Shown one piece after another: positions 37,384-47,790 of a stretch of 64,000 nt of DNA; positions within the stretch are counted from its first letter, which is position 1, and every line of letters begins with the position of its first letter. The translations under genes were made by a program, and so were the position numbers. The notes under the pieces are model-generated. The model was given only the letters and a program-made list of their open reading frames with translations, had not been told where the DNA came from and did not search any database. Origin of the DNA: Parus major (lineage: Eukaryota; Chordata; Aves; Passeriformes; Paridae); the NCBI RefSeq assembly GCF_001522545.3, contig NC_031773.1, forward strand, positions 22,297,438-22,361,437. The letters run 5' to 3'.

Positions 37384-37882
37384 AATTCATCTAGTCCCAT
37401 TAAGTAGGATAAATTTATAAACTAATAAAAGGCTAAATTCAATACGTAGTTGTAAGAAATTCAGAGGTTACTAGGTTTTCAAATGGTCTTACCTTTGCCT
37501 TAACAATTTCTTATTTATATCATGTATAGAGTTTTAAATAATTTTGTATCATTAAGATAAGAAGACATCTTATATGACTCTTAAAGTCCTCTTTATTTGT
37601 GTAGCTAAGTCTATTTTTTTTTGGTCCTAGGCAAGACTGTCATGTTTAAAGTTAGTGACAAGGTTGTTGCTTGAAATAGTAAAGATCTATGTTTTCTTCT
37701 CTGTGCAAAACAGTTCCCATAAGACATTTTGTAGGTTTCATTTAAAACAGCAATAGGCATTTTGTTTGTTTCCTTGGAATTTATTAATATTATTGTTTCT
37801 CATTGTTCAATAAACAGAATAATCTGAAGCAATTGGAATATATTAATATTAATAAACTTTCAACCTGCAGACATTCTGAAGC

Positions 37883-37942
37883 AACATTCTGGGAATAAAT
37901 CATAGATGAAATAACATCTTGTGAATAAATCATAAATACAGA
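37883..37942. repeat. 30-bp imperfect tandem duplication
   Basis: Two adjacent copies of aacat..gaataaatcata.a, period 30, agreeing at about 22 of the first 28 positions. It is a local duplication in non-coding DNA. Confidence 0.75.
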
Positions 37943-39302
37943 TGTGCACACATTTGCACACACACAGGATTTATTATATACATAAATATATGTATGCATC
38001 AGACATATACACTAAAACCATATTGATTTAAAAAAATTATTTGTGTCAAAAAACTATGATGGCAGAAATAAATAATTCTGCCATCTGCTCCTTCTCTTGT
38101 TCTTTCTAAATAAACTGTAACTACTTACATTCTAGCAAAAGTAGAAAAAATGCCAAGAACTAAAATAATTAATTTCAGACGTAAGATTCTTGGAATCTTT
38201 GTTATTGGGCCAAATACTACAATTCTCTAGCAATTTTTAAAAATGTCTTAGAAGTAACTTCTAGAGGTGCTTCAGAGAAACCAGTTCAAAGGCTGAGTCC
38301 ATAGTGCCTCATGACATCAATTGCAGAGATGTGACAAATTATCTAATTCCAAAAGTCCTCTTTCTTAATTTAAACTAGGCTTTTATAGACAGCAGTTTGA
38401 TGCACAAAGGATTACTTAATTTTTGAATAATTGGATTGGGTGTGTATTGTGCTAAGCAGCCTCGGCCAAACAACAAACTGGGCTTCCTGACCTCTCTGAA
38501 TGCATTCACATCTGACTGCCTGTAAGGTGTTTCCATTTCCATTTCAGATGCTGTGGCCTGTAAACAAGAACATGGATGCATTTCAAGCTACCTACATCGT
38601 CCATCTGCCCATCTTTTGAACATGTGTCCTCACCTGACATCTGTACCAAAACAGATGGGATACACTGTGGTTTGGCTGGACTATACACCCTACAGACAGA
38701 CTGGATCCACACTCTGACTAGGATAGAGGTCCAATTTTTGTCCCCCAGAATTCCCTGAGAGTCTCTTCAAACCTGTCTCTGATCTTGATCCAAGGGTAAG
38801 AACTGAGCCTGAGAGTGGATGAAGGCATAAATCCATGCTCAAAATGGAGAGTAAGTATTTCTGTTCTGTGACCCAACATGACACTGAGGAGACCTGCCAG
38901 AGGTATTTAATTTCTTCTACAAGATATGAGAAAACCTCATTCAACACGAACAGTGGATACAGAATATTTATCTTAATGTCCAAACTGCATGTACTGGCTC
39001 TTTATGTGTCAACTTCTTTTTCACTGGCAATTGCAATGACTACAATTTATTCAGCTTCTGCAAATGTAACCAGTAACTTCAATTAGTCAGCAGAAAGTGA
39101 CCTGACTTATGAAATCCAAAGCAAAATTCTCATTAGCGCTCAGTAAATATAGACCACTAAGATGAGTCTCCTTCTGGCACTTCAGAGTTCATGACTCTAA
39201 TTCAAGATGATCATGCTCTGCCAAAAAGCCTATAAATACCATAAAAAAGATGTATACAAATGACAAAATAATAAAACAATATCTCTTGAACTTTAAAAAT
39301 TA

Positions 39303-39332
39303 AAATTTAAATTTAATATTAAATTTAAATTT
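39303..39332. repeat. 30-bp perfect palindrome
   Basis: aaatttaaatttaat followed directly by its reverse complement, centred at 39317/39318, with no spacer. It is built only of A and T. Confidence 0.95.
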
Positions 39333-39695
39333 ATAATTTGTTAGTTTATATACTATTATATAAAAATTTAAAATTACTGTATTTATTAACAGATTTCATT
39401 CTTTATTTACAATTTATTCTCTCGGGGAAAAAAAGCCCATATTATTTAGTTGTATTGAGTTAAGCACGATTATATCCATTTTCCATTCTTGTTATAGTTT
39501 CTGTGAAAAGGATAAATCTCATAATTAGAACATTTTCAGTCTTCAGAAAGGTAGGATTTTGCTATCATCTGAAGAATCTATTACTCTTTCCTTCAAAATA
39601 CTTAAATATGTGCTTGAGATTCTTTAGCAAAAATAGGCAGATCTTCCACCTAAACTTCACATAAAGACACTACAAATACTAAAAAAAAAAATAAA

Positions 39696-39721
39696 TTATA
39701 TTTCTATTAATAGAAATATAA
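39696..39721. repeat. 26-bp perfect palindrome
   Basis: ttatatttctatt followed by its reverse complement, centred at 39708/39709. It contains one C/G pair per arm. It lies 360 bases from the 30-bp palindrome. Confidence 0.95.
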
Positions 39722-41269
39722 ATAAAATAAAAAAAAATTTCTTTGTTTCTCTTAAAGGTCAACACAATTACTGTGTTGCAGTACTGGAGTGCAATTTTCT
39801 TAACAACTGTACTGCCTTTTCCTCTTTCTGGTGTTCTTCAGCAGGCTCCCTGTTCCCGTCATCAGATGTTCTTGCACCAAAGCCAGACAGGAGGTGTTCT
39901 TGGCAGTTACATGATCCATATGTCAAGGCATGGAGTATTTTTTTTAAGTGATGGACTGTGTCTACATACCCAATGATCCAGTTTTTGTCACTAATCAAGT
40001 ATTTTGCTGGAGTAAGAGGAAAGCTCAGCAGCTGACTACATGCTCAGCATGGAGTCTGCTTCCTAATTTTTGTTTCTGCTGTCAGAGGACAAGTTTTTTT
40101 AATTTTTGGCCAGTTTATTTCTTTGTGCATTTTGTAAATAATGTCTTTCACTATTTCCTAATGAGATACATATGCAAGTTATTCAAAGGGTTGTAGCCTC
40201 ATGGCCATGTTTGATTCAAAGCACACTGGCCAAAGAACCATTCACAGAACATTAACAGGAATTTGAAACAAACTAAACTTCTTTTCACATAAAAGAAGTG
40301 AATTATTATTGGCTGCTATTCAGCAAAAAACAGGCTTATATTACTCTTGACAGAGATTGCCTATCCATCTGGCCACATGGATGCCTGCTGTCTGATTAGT
40401 GCTTTGATAGGAGTTTTGATTTGTTCACAGTAACAGAAAGTGTACAATTGTGTCTCCCCATTTAAAGTTAGAGTGGTCTTCCCAAAACATATCAGTATTC
40501 AGTAATGGTTAGGAATTTGGTTGTTACTGGCTTGTCTAGGCAGAGCATAGACAAAACTCTACATTTTGTTTCCTTATTATTTTGCAGATTTCATTTGGTT
40601 TTTACTAAGGCTTCAACTAATCTCTTTTCATAAAAAGGATATACTAGTAGCTGTTCTTTATTCAAGTCAAAAACTAAAATAAAACAATTTTTTGTTACTT
40701 ATAATTTATTTGAAAACTCAATGTTATGTGCTAAATATACAGGAAAAATATTTCAATGGATGTAGGTATTGCAACATTTAGAGCTTGAAGCAGAAAAAAA
40801 AAATAGGAAGAAAAGCATTTGTCATCATCTTAACTCTTTCCTAGTATCCCTGAATGCTTCTTTTCAAGTAGGAGACATTTTACTTGACACAGTGTCTTGA
40901 GATATATATTCATATTTCTTTTACTTTGATGCAAGCATTGAGTCAACACCAGAAGTTTAAAATGCATGGAAGTAATTGGGCTCAGGCATCCACCTGATCA
41001 TCTTGAGGGTTCTGTGGATCAGGATGAATGGCATTATGTAGACCAAAGGAAAGAAGCACAGAGTACTGTTTTGTTTTGTTTAATCATATTCTGAAATAAA
41101 GACTATTAGGAAGACTACATAAATAAAAGAGAATTCTTTATTTCATCCCAAGCAGTTTAAAAAAAAGACATTAGCTGTCAAGATTTTTGCCCTTTAGGCT
41201 TATTAACACATACATGAAATTAAACAAAACAATTGCTTCAAATAACAGCTTCCAACATTACACTTAGCT

Positions 41270-42494
41270 TCAACTGGGCTTTCCCCACCATGGCACATTA
41301 GGTTCCTTTTTTTGAATTGGACGAGAACAGAGTTCAGTTGCTGTCTCTTTAGGAATGGACATATTTAGTCTCAGCTGTTCCCAGCTGATCCTCCAGTTTG
41401 TGTTTCTTCAACTCTTTTTTCCCTTTCATAAAATCTATGCTTCCTTTAAATGAAAGGATAGACAAAAAAGCAAAGAAACAAGTCCTTCCTTCTGTCATAT
41501 CCTTCCAGAAATCAATCCAGTCAGTGTTTCTCCTAGACCCAATTCAGAGCTAGAAATGACACATAACCTGTGCATAAGAAATGTGGAACTTCTAGTATTA
41601 GTCCAATTTCTACCCCAGAGCTGTACAACGCTTTTTTTTCTCCAGATGTATGTGCAAAAGTGCAAAAGAGCTCTTAGCTGTAGTGAACTTATCCCCTCTT
41701 CTCTATTTGAAGGAGAAAATTCTTCTATTTTCTATGGGTGGTTTCTCTTTATTAATAGCCAGTTTGGCTGGACTTGATGTTTTGCAAAAAATGGTAATAA
41801 CTTTCAATCCTTTTGATGCCACTTTGGAAGCTGCAGCTGAACAATTTGATAACAGTGAAAGGCTCAGTTCAGTTTCCCATACATCAGAGCATGTACTGGG
41901 GTTCTTACAATGAAGACAAAAGAAAAGTCTAGATTTCATAATAAATACCATTAGCTATCTCCAAAGCATAAAACATGTCAAGCACATCACCATGATTTCA
42001 AAAGAATTTTAAAATTTGCAATTTAGAAACGTAGAAGCTTAAGTAAACACTTTACAGTGAACAAACAAGAGAAGGCAGTGATTTCATTAATAATTTTTTG
42101 ATCACCTACACAGTTCTGCGATCTCCTACACAGACCCTCAGAAGTTCTAATTTATTCTCTCTCTCAAGGATAAGAGAAAGGCCACTTAGTCCTCACTAAC
42201 ATCACTTGGCTCAGCTCTTCTTAAATGCATCCTGAGACTGAGACTCCCAGTCAAGTTAGTAACATGCTTCTCTGTCCTTTCTGTTGCAAAGCTTTGTGTG
42301 TGTAAATCAAATGTTTCCAACTGCTCTTTAAGTCTTTTTACTACATGCTCTCTTCCCAGTGAACAGAGACCACTTAGTTCATTGTTTTTTGTATACTCGG
42401 AGTAATCTGCCAAATCTCTATTCAGACTCCCTTGAAAAACTCCTGTAGGTTTGCCTCTCGGGGTTAAATGTAACTCTTCTCCTTCCTCCTCCAT
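41270..42494 (-). other. Minus-strand stretch with protein-like open segments, unassigned
   Basis: I do not recognise a gene here. A 102-codon frame (42494-42186) is rich in Glu/Lys/Arg/Ser/Thr and poor in Cys and Trp, unlike most chance frames nearby. Its atg directly follows an in-frame stop, and a possible donor gttagtgag precedes its end. Two further minus-strand open pieces at about 41890-41703 and 41370-41270 also read protein-like, the former after a possible acceptor (ttcttttgtc...ccccag). The phases do not join cleanly and no homology is recalled. About five frames of 100 codons are expected by chance in this window, so I make no CDS call. Confidence 0.15.
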
Positions 42495-43734
42495 GTAAAT
42501 TTTTTTTCAGCAAAAGACATAAAAGCGTGCATTTCTATTTTGCTGAAATTCTCACAATAGCAATTTTAAGACTATATCTATAGCCTGTTTTTGCTGGGTT
42601 TAATTGGAAGTATTTCAACTGGTGCTTCCAGTTGGAATGTCTTAGATTGGCTTAGCTAAGTATTTTTCTACATGTCCTCTTTTCATCTCCGTAAGTATAA
42701 GCATACCTTTGTGCTGCTATTAGTAACTACTTGTGTAATTGATAAGAATTGCCCAAATGTCAGCTGTAATACTGGAGCACATTGAAGGTGGTTAGACAAG
42801 TCATCAGACACAAGAAAGCCCACAAGTTAAATGTGACGCAACTCATGGATTTCACAAAGGGCTATTGCAGTCCTGAAACTGAAGATACCAATTTTTTTCT
42901 CTGTCCAAGTTTTAGTACTATTCTAGTGGTATTAAATAAAATAGTTCTTTACTTTTTTGTGTGAATAGTCCAATTTGTGAGTCCATTCTGTTAACAGATT
43001 TAAGTAAGACAGCAATGAATTCCAACTATTTAACATCTATGGAGAAAAATGTAAAGTTCATAGAAACCATGGGATCAAGACACAGGAAGCTAATTTCTTT
43101 GTGGTAATTTTTATAGTAGTACTTTAATAATATGATTGACACCATAGGCAGCTCCTGCACTTCTGACATCACAAATTTCTGACAGGGATTAATTTCATAT
43201 CTGTCATGATAGCTAGTAATTGAGTCTCAGTGTAATTAGAAGTAATGGCTTCTGTCAACAATACTTCTCAGAAACACAGATTTGCACAGTAAAATCTCTT
43301 GGCATGTACAGTTTAATCACGCCATGACTATAGGAGAATAAGCTGAATATTACAGCTGACCGATAAAGACCCCATGACAAAAACTGCCCTGAAGAATGAT
43401 TTTAAAAATTATTCCTTTCATATTAATTTGTAAGTCAGGACTGAAGCGACATAATTACTTGGCTATTTTGTTGACCTTTTGTTGTGGAAAATGGAATCAA
43501 AAAATAAACTTTTTCTAAAATTGCAGCACATACAGGGGTAGACACAGAGCATTGAACCATGCAATATGGACATTTTTCCATAAAAAGTTTACATTTCATT
43601 GTCCTGTTGTTAAGTCAAATTTGCTTGAGTATAATACAGAGGTGGAAGTACACAGAACAAATAATTAGATCTGTAATTTTCAGCTGTAGGTTAATCAGTC
43701 AGAATATGGATATAAAACATAGCATGTGATCATG
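42495..43734. other. A+T-rich DNA without recognised genes
   Basis: Unassigned DNA. 43180-43260 is rich in taat/attag steps (homeodomain-like sites) without other support. Confidence 0.5.
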
Positions 43735-44210
43735 ATAAAGCAAATGAAATCCTAGAATGTATGAAGGGAAGTAGAGATAAGGTAGTGTTAGTGCAATTAG
43801 ACGAGGCACTGGTAAGACTTCCTCTGCAATAATGCACACACTATTCTGATAGCCCATGTTTAAGAAAGATTAATTATACTGCAATAGTTGCAGAGAAAGA
43901 CTGCTAAGATGATCAGGGAAAAAAGAGCTTATCTTGTAAGAGTAGACTAAAATAACTTAATGGAGTCTGATAGGGTATATCATTGCTCTCTATAAATACT
44001 TCTGAGGTAGATAAATGCTAAAGAAGGCGAAAGCTATTTAAACTAAAAGACAAGGTTGACACAAGAACAAATGGGTATAAATGGAAAAACTTAGGCTGGA
44101 GATTAGAAGGAAGAGTGAGGTTCTGGAAGAACAAATCTTACTGGTTTAAAAGTGAGACAGGACAAGTACATAAAACGTGCTTGTGTGAGAATAGGAAGGA
44201 AGTTGTCAAG
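43735..44210 (+). mobile_element. Ancient CR1-type LINE remnant (ORF2 end and 3' part)
   Basis: A strongly diverged copy, readable on the plus strand against old CR1 families. It shows gaaatcctagaatgtat, a CATGTTTAAGAAAGATT-type segment, gctaagatgatcagg, ctctataaatacttctgagg and finally aaaacttaggctggagatta. The order is that of the C-terminal ORF2 and early 3' untranslated region. Divergence is much greater than in the other CR1 copies, so insertion predates them. The reading frame is destroyed. Confidence 0.7.
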
Positions 44211-45268
44211 ATGACTAAGAAAATCCTTTCTGAGCTTTTCTCAAATCTTGCCTGTATGACCACCTGTACCTTCCATATTAACAACTCTGAAAAACAACCA
44301 GAATGCTGTTTTTTATTGGTAAGTAATAAAAGATCGTCATTATTGATTTAGTTTGGTCATTCAAAATACAATGCATATCAAACTCCAGATTAATGATACA
44401 AAAGAAAACTACTAAGTCTGAAGTTTATGCTTAACTTGACTCTACCTTTGTAAAAGCAGACAATAAAATAGGGGCTTTCAGGGAATATTCTATCTTGGTG
44501 TTTTTGTGGAAAGAGAATTGTGTAACTGGAAATCCTGAGGATCCTTCCAAAGGAAGAAGAGCCAGAAGCTAGACAATTTCTTTCCTCCATTTAGGGAAAA
44601 TTTTGCCAAAAAAACACAACAACCTAACAAAAGATTTAAAATTCAGTATGTCCTGCAAAGACATGCCCAACTCCTTCAGACTTTCTTTTTTTGCTATTCT
44701 GATTTGATATTTTTTCAGTCCTTTTCCTTACAATTTACACAAACTTTTTTCTTAGATTCCTTCTATGTCCAATGCTTACCCTCTTTTTTTCCCTACAAAT
44801 TTATTTAATTTTGTAAATTTCACCGCTGTGAATGCTGTATTTCCTAAACCAAACTCTTCCAAGTTTCCCCCTGACACTCAAGTTTGACAGGGCTGTAGTT
44901 GCTTGTATGAATTAACAAAATATTGTGGAGCAACTCAACTGAATGAAATCATCCTATTTTTTTCTTATCTCCTCCTTTTCTTCTTTCCTTCATCATCAAT
45001 CTTATGGTACCTTCTGCTGAGATATGAGAGTACCTCAAGATCACCGATGTACAAGTGAGATTTTGGGTATTGTAAATAATCTAGCTAATAAAATTACTTT
45101 GCCCTTAAAATGGGGGTCATGAAAAAAAGAAAAAAACAATAAAAATGTAATGTGCAGGTCCAGTTAACAGTCCAAACAAAAAAAAAAAATTTTTTTCAGT
45201 TATGTCTGTTGACCAGGGTGCTTTTTGTTACATTTGTTTTCATGTTCTGGTTTGTCATCATGACTATC
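44211..45268. other. A+T-rich DNA without recognised genes
   Basis: Unassigned DNA. An A13/T7 block at 45178-45197 is simple sequence. I see no exon or repeat family. Confidence 0.55.
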
Positions 45269-46363
45269 TGTCATTGTGAGTTGAATTTGACTGGTGAACA
45301 AGTGACCACCAAGCTACTTTATCACTTCCCCTCCACCAACAAGACAATGGGGAGATAAAAAAACAACAAAAAGGTTATTGGTTGGGTTCAAGACAAGGAG
45401 ACTGCATACCAATTACCAACACAGGCAAAACAGACCCAACTTAAGGAAAATTAATTTAATTTATTGTCAATTAAGTAGAGTAGCATAATAAGAACCAATC
45501 TAAAAACTCCTTAAACCCATGTCTCCCTTTTTCCCAGACACACCTTCACTCGGCTTTTCCATATATCATCTTCCAGCTGAGCAGTGCAGTGAGATGGGGA
45601 ATGAGAGTGTGGTCAGATCATGTACCTTCTCTCTGACACTCCTTCCTCCTCATACTTTTTCCCTGCTCCAGCTTGGGATTCCTCCCATGGAATACAGTAA
45701 TTCATGACTTCCAACAGGGATCATTTCCACAGGCTGCCTTTCTTCATGAACAGGTAGAGCATGGGTCCTTTCAATGGGGTACAAACTTTCAGGAATGGAA
45801 TGCTCATATGTGGGTACTCCGTAGGGCTGCAGGTCCTTAAAGAAAACTGTTTCTGCATGGGTGCCTTTCTCCATGGGCCTCTCAGTATCATGGTCCAGTA
45901 TGGGCTTCCCCTGAGCTGCAGCTTTCTGTCAGGGCTGCTCTGGCATGAAGGCTTCCACAGACCATAGTGTGGCTATCTGTTCTGCTGTGGACCTCCACGA
46001 GCTGCAGGGGGACAACGCGTGTCACTGCAGTCTTCACCACAGGCTCAGGTGAGAAACTCTTCTCCAGTTCCTTGAGCACCTCCTACCCACTTCTTCTCTG
46101 GCCTTGATGTTGTCAGAGCTGTTTCTCTCACATATTCTCAGTCCTTTCTGTTCTGCAGTGTTATTTTAACCTTCTTAAATGTGTTAGCACAGAAGTCCTG
46201 TCTGTGTCACTGATGTGCTCAGCTTTGGCCAGTGGTGAGTCTGTCTTGGAGCCAGCTGGAAATGGCTCTGTCCAACACACAGACAACTCCTGGTGTCCCC
46301 TCACAAAAGCCACAACTGAGGCTCCCCAATACCAAAACCTTGCCACTTGAACCAAACACAGCA
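45269..46363 (-). mobile_element. Solo LTR of an avian ERV, about 1.1 kb
   Basis: Read on the minus strand, it starts tgctgtgtttggttcaagtg (46363) and ends in cacaatgaca (45269), giving TG...CA ends. It contains family stretches I know from bird genomes: a ccagctggctccaagacaga-type segment near 46250, a repeated ctgcag/catggg module region at 45680-46030, and a terminal ggcaaaacagacccaactt (plus strand, 45424-45442). A TATA-like atttaag lies near 46174-46181 and an AATAAA poly(A) signal at 45460-45465, both in minus orientation. No target duplication or internal sequence is visible, so it is a solo LTR. Open frames inside it are not genes. Confidence 0.85.
45460..45465 (-). terminator. LTR polyadenylation signal AATAAA
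   Basis: AATAAA on the minus strand, about 190 bases before the LTR 3' end, at the usual place of the R/U5 poly(A) signal in this LTR. Confidence 0.6.
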
Positions 46364-46911
46364 ATATATTAAAAACTCGTATGTTTATTATGATTCTCAG
46401 GAAATATACATAGCACTGCCTAGAATTTCAGATGTAAAACTCCTTTTTATTTTTTCACTTCTAACATTCAAGACATATCTATTTGCAATTGAATATTGGT
46501 AAAATAGACTAACTATACCATAGCATATACCCTGTAAACCTCAGCATTTAAAGTTTATCAAAATATACAAAAAGAGAATGTCGCCCACGAGGAGCCAGAT
46601 CATGGGCTAACTAACATGTGGCATTTTATTTAGCCTTCAGTCAGTCCAGTCCAGCTTCAACCCAGTAGACATAAATGGACTTCTGGAAAAGAACAACCAG
46701 TACAAGTTGATATGATATTTCCCTGGTGTACTTTCCCTATAATTTTCTGGTATTTCAGCTCAGGGACTTTGCTCAGCCATGTGATTTGCCTGATATTTGT
46801 GATTTGCCTACTCTGTGACTCTCAGTATGATCTTCTTTCAGGTACATTGCCAATCTTCCCTTCAACCTACACACAGTTTCATACATGCACTATCCCTTGA
46901 TACAGGGTACC
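46364..46911. other. Unassigned DNA between two LTRs
   Basis: 548 bases between LTRs of two different families in the same orientation. A stretch near 46580-46605 has unusual CpGs (gtcgcccacgaggagcc). I cannot assign it. Because the flanking LTRs differ, it is not the inside of one provirus. Confidence 0.5.
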
Positions 46912-47494
46912 TGTTACAATGCGGTTATAAAAGTGGTTAGAGAGATACCTCTGCCCAAATTAAGGTGCAAATGAGAGCATATGTTGAAGTCAATAGTATG
47001 GATTTTATTTAATAGTTAATATGAAGTAGGCAGAGACAGATAAAAAATAAATAGAAAGGGAGAGGGAAAAGAGAAGGAGTCACAGAGTAGACAGAGCAGA
47101 AAATATCACCACTCCATGGATTCCTATGGCATCCAGTTGATCCTCTTCTTCTGGTTTTGGTGGTGAGGGTCACACAAAATATAGAGTTCAATGGATACAT
47201 TTGGGCCAAATAGGAATGCCAAGGTACTTCCCCTGGAGGGAGGAACAGTTTATGCTGTCTTTTGCAATAGACTCTGGACCTTTTGCATCACCTGCAGGGC
47301 TCTGGAGCAAGGCTTCAGGAATGAGTCTGGGGGGCACTTTGGGGGTCTTTGATGGTTTATGACACCTCCTCAGCTGCATCTCATGTGAATGTCCTGTGAG
47401 TATGTGGCTTCCCAGGGTGAGGGAGTTTCACAACTAGTGACAGGTCACCAGTCTGATGTCACCCCATTCACTACAACCCCTTGTGCCTGACCCA
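46912..47494 (-). mobile_element. Solo LTR of a second avian ERV family
   Basis: Begins tgttacaatgcggtt and ends near gtgcctgaccca on the plus strand, which read as TG...CA on the minus strand. Family-typical stretches include ctctggaccttttgcatcac, cagggctctggagcaaggct and gtcaccccattcactacaac. The poly(A) signal AATAAA is at 47004-47009 on the minus strand. No internal retroviral part or target duplication is seen. Boundaries are good to about 20 bases. Confidence 0.75.
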
Positions 47495-47507
47495 TGACTG
47501 CTCATGT

Positions 47508-47720
47508 CTATGATATGTTTATCCAGTTGAGTGCTGGACAGAAGGATACTACAGATACAGCATCAAAAGCCTTATTGAAAGCTAAAAATATTGCATCAGC
47601 TGGCTTCCCTTGTTCAGCTGGGTGGGTTACCTTGTCATAAAAGGAAATCAAATTTGAAAAACAGAACTTTCCTCTTACGAAGCCATGCTGGCTGTGACCA
47701 GTGACTGAATTGCCCTTCAT
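47508..47720 (-). pseudogene. CR1 reverse transcriptase fragment
   Basis: A 70-codon open stretch of which the central part carries the reverse-transcriptase segment ending in FLAFNKAFDAVS (CR1 usually FLDFSKAFDTVSH), preceded by SQHGF and NLISFYDKVTH. The Asp of the FLDF motif is replaced by Ala. It lacks the YADD box and all other domains, so it is inactive. The last codons (about 47508-47545) read away from CR1 and probably belong to the flank. Confidence 0.8.
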
Positions 47721-47790
47721 CTGTTTTTCAGTACCTTCCAGGATAATTTTCTTGAGGATAATCTTCTTTACTCTGACTCAGTACCTTACA
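47545..47790 (-). mobile_element. CR1 LINE, internal ORF2 fragment
   Basis: An internal piece of CR1 without its 3' end, which is unusual because CR1 copies normally keep the 3' end. Plus-strand landmarks are gccttattgaaagc, ccttgtcataaaaggaaatc, gaagccatgctggctgtgac and ttccaggataattttctt. It lies about 50 bases from the LTR ending at 47494, so the rest of the copy may have been lost when that LTR or its provirus came in. Confidence 0.8.

Larger units (their letters stand above)
37384..41269. other. A+T-rich DNA with palindromic block, no recognised genes
   Basis: Contains a 30-bp imperfect tandem duplication (37883-37942) and an extreme A+T block with two long perfect palindromes (39303-39332, 39696-39721). 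The rest is unassigned. I see no exon that I can support. Confidence 0.5.

Noticed and set aside
38535..38800. Exon between ttccatttcag and gggtaaga
   Set aside because: The splice-like ends are attractive, but all three frames contain stops in between.
45519..46364. Several 60-75-codon frames on both strands
   Set aside because: They lie inside a 1.1-kb LTR and reflect its composition.
45269..47494. A single provirus bounded by the two LTRs
   Set aside because: The two LTRs are of different families and the spacer is only 548 bases without retroviral coding sequence.
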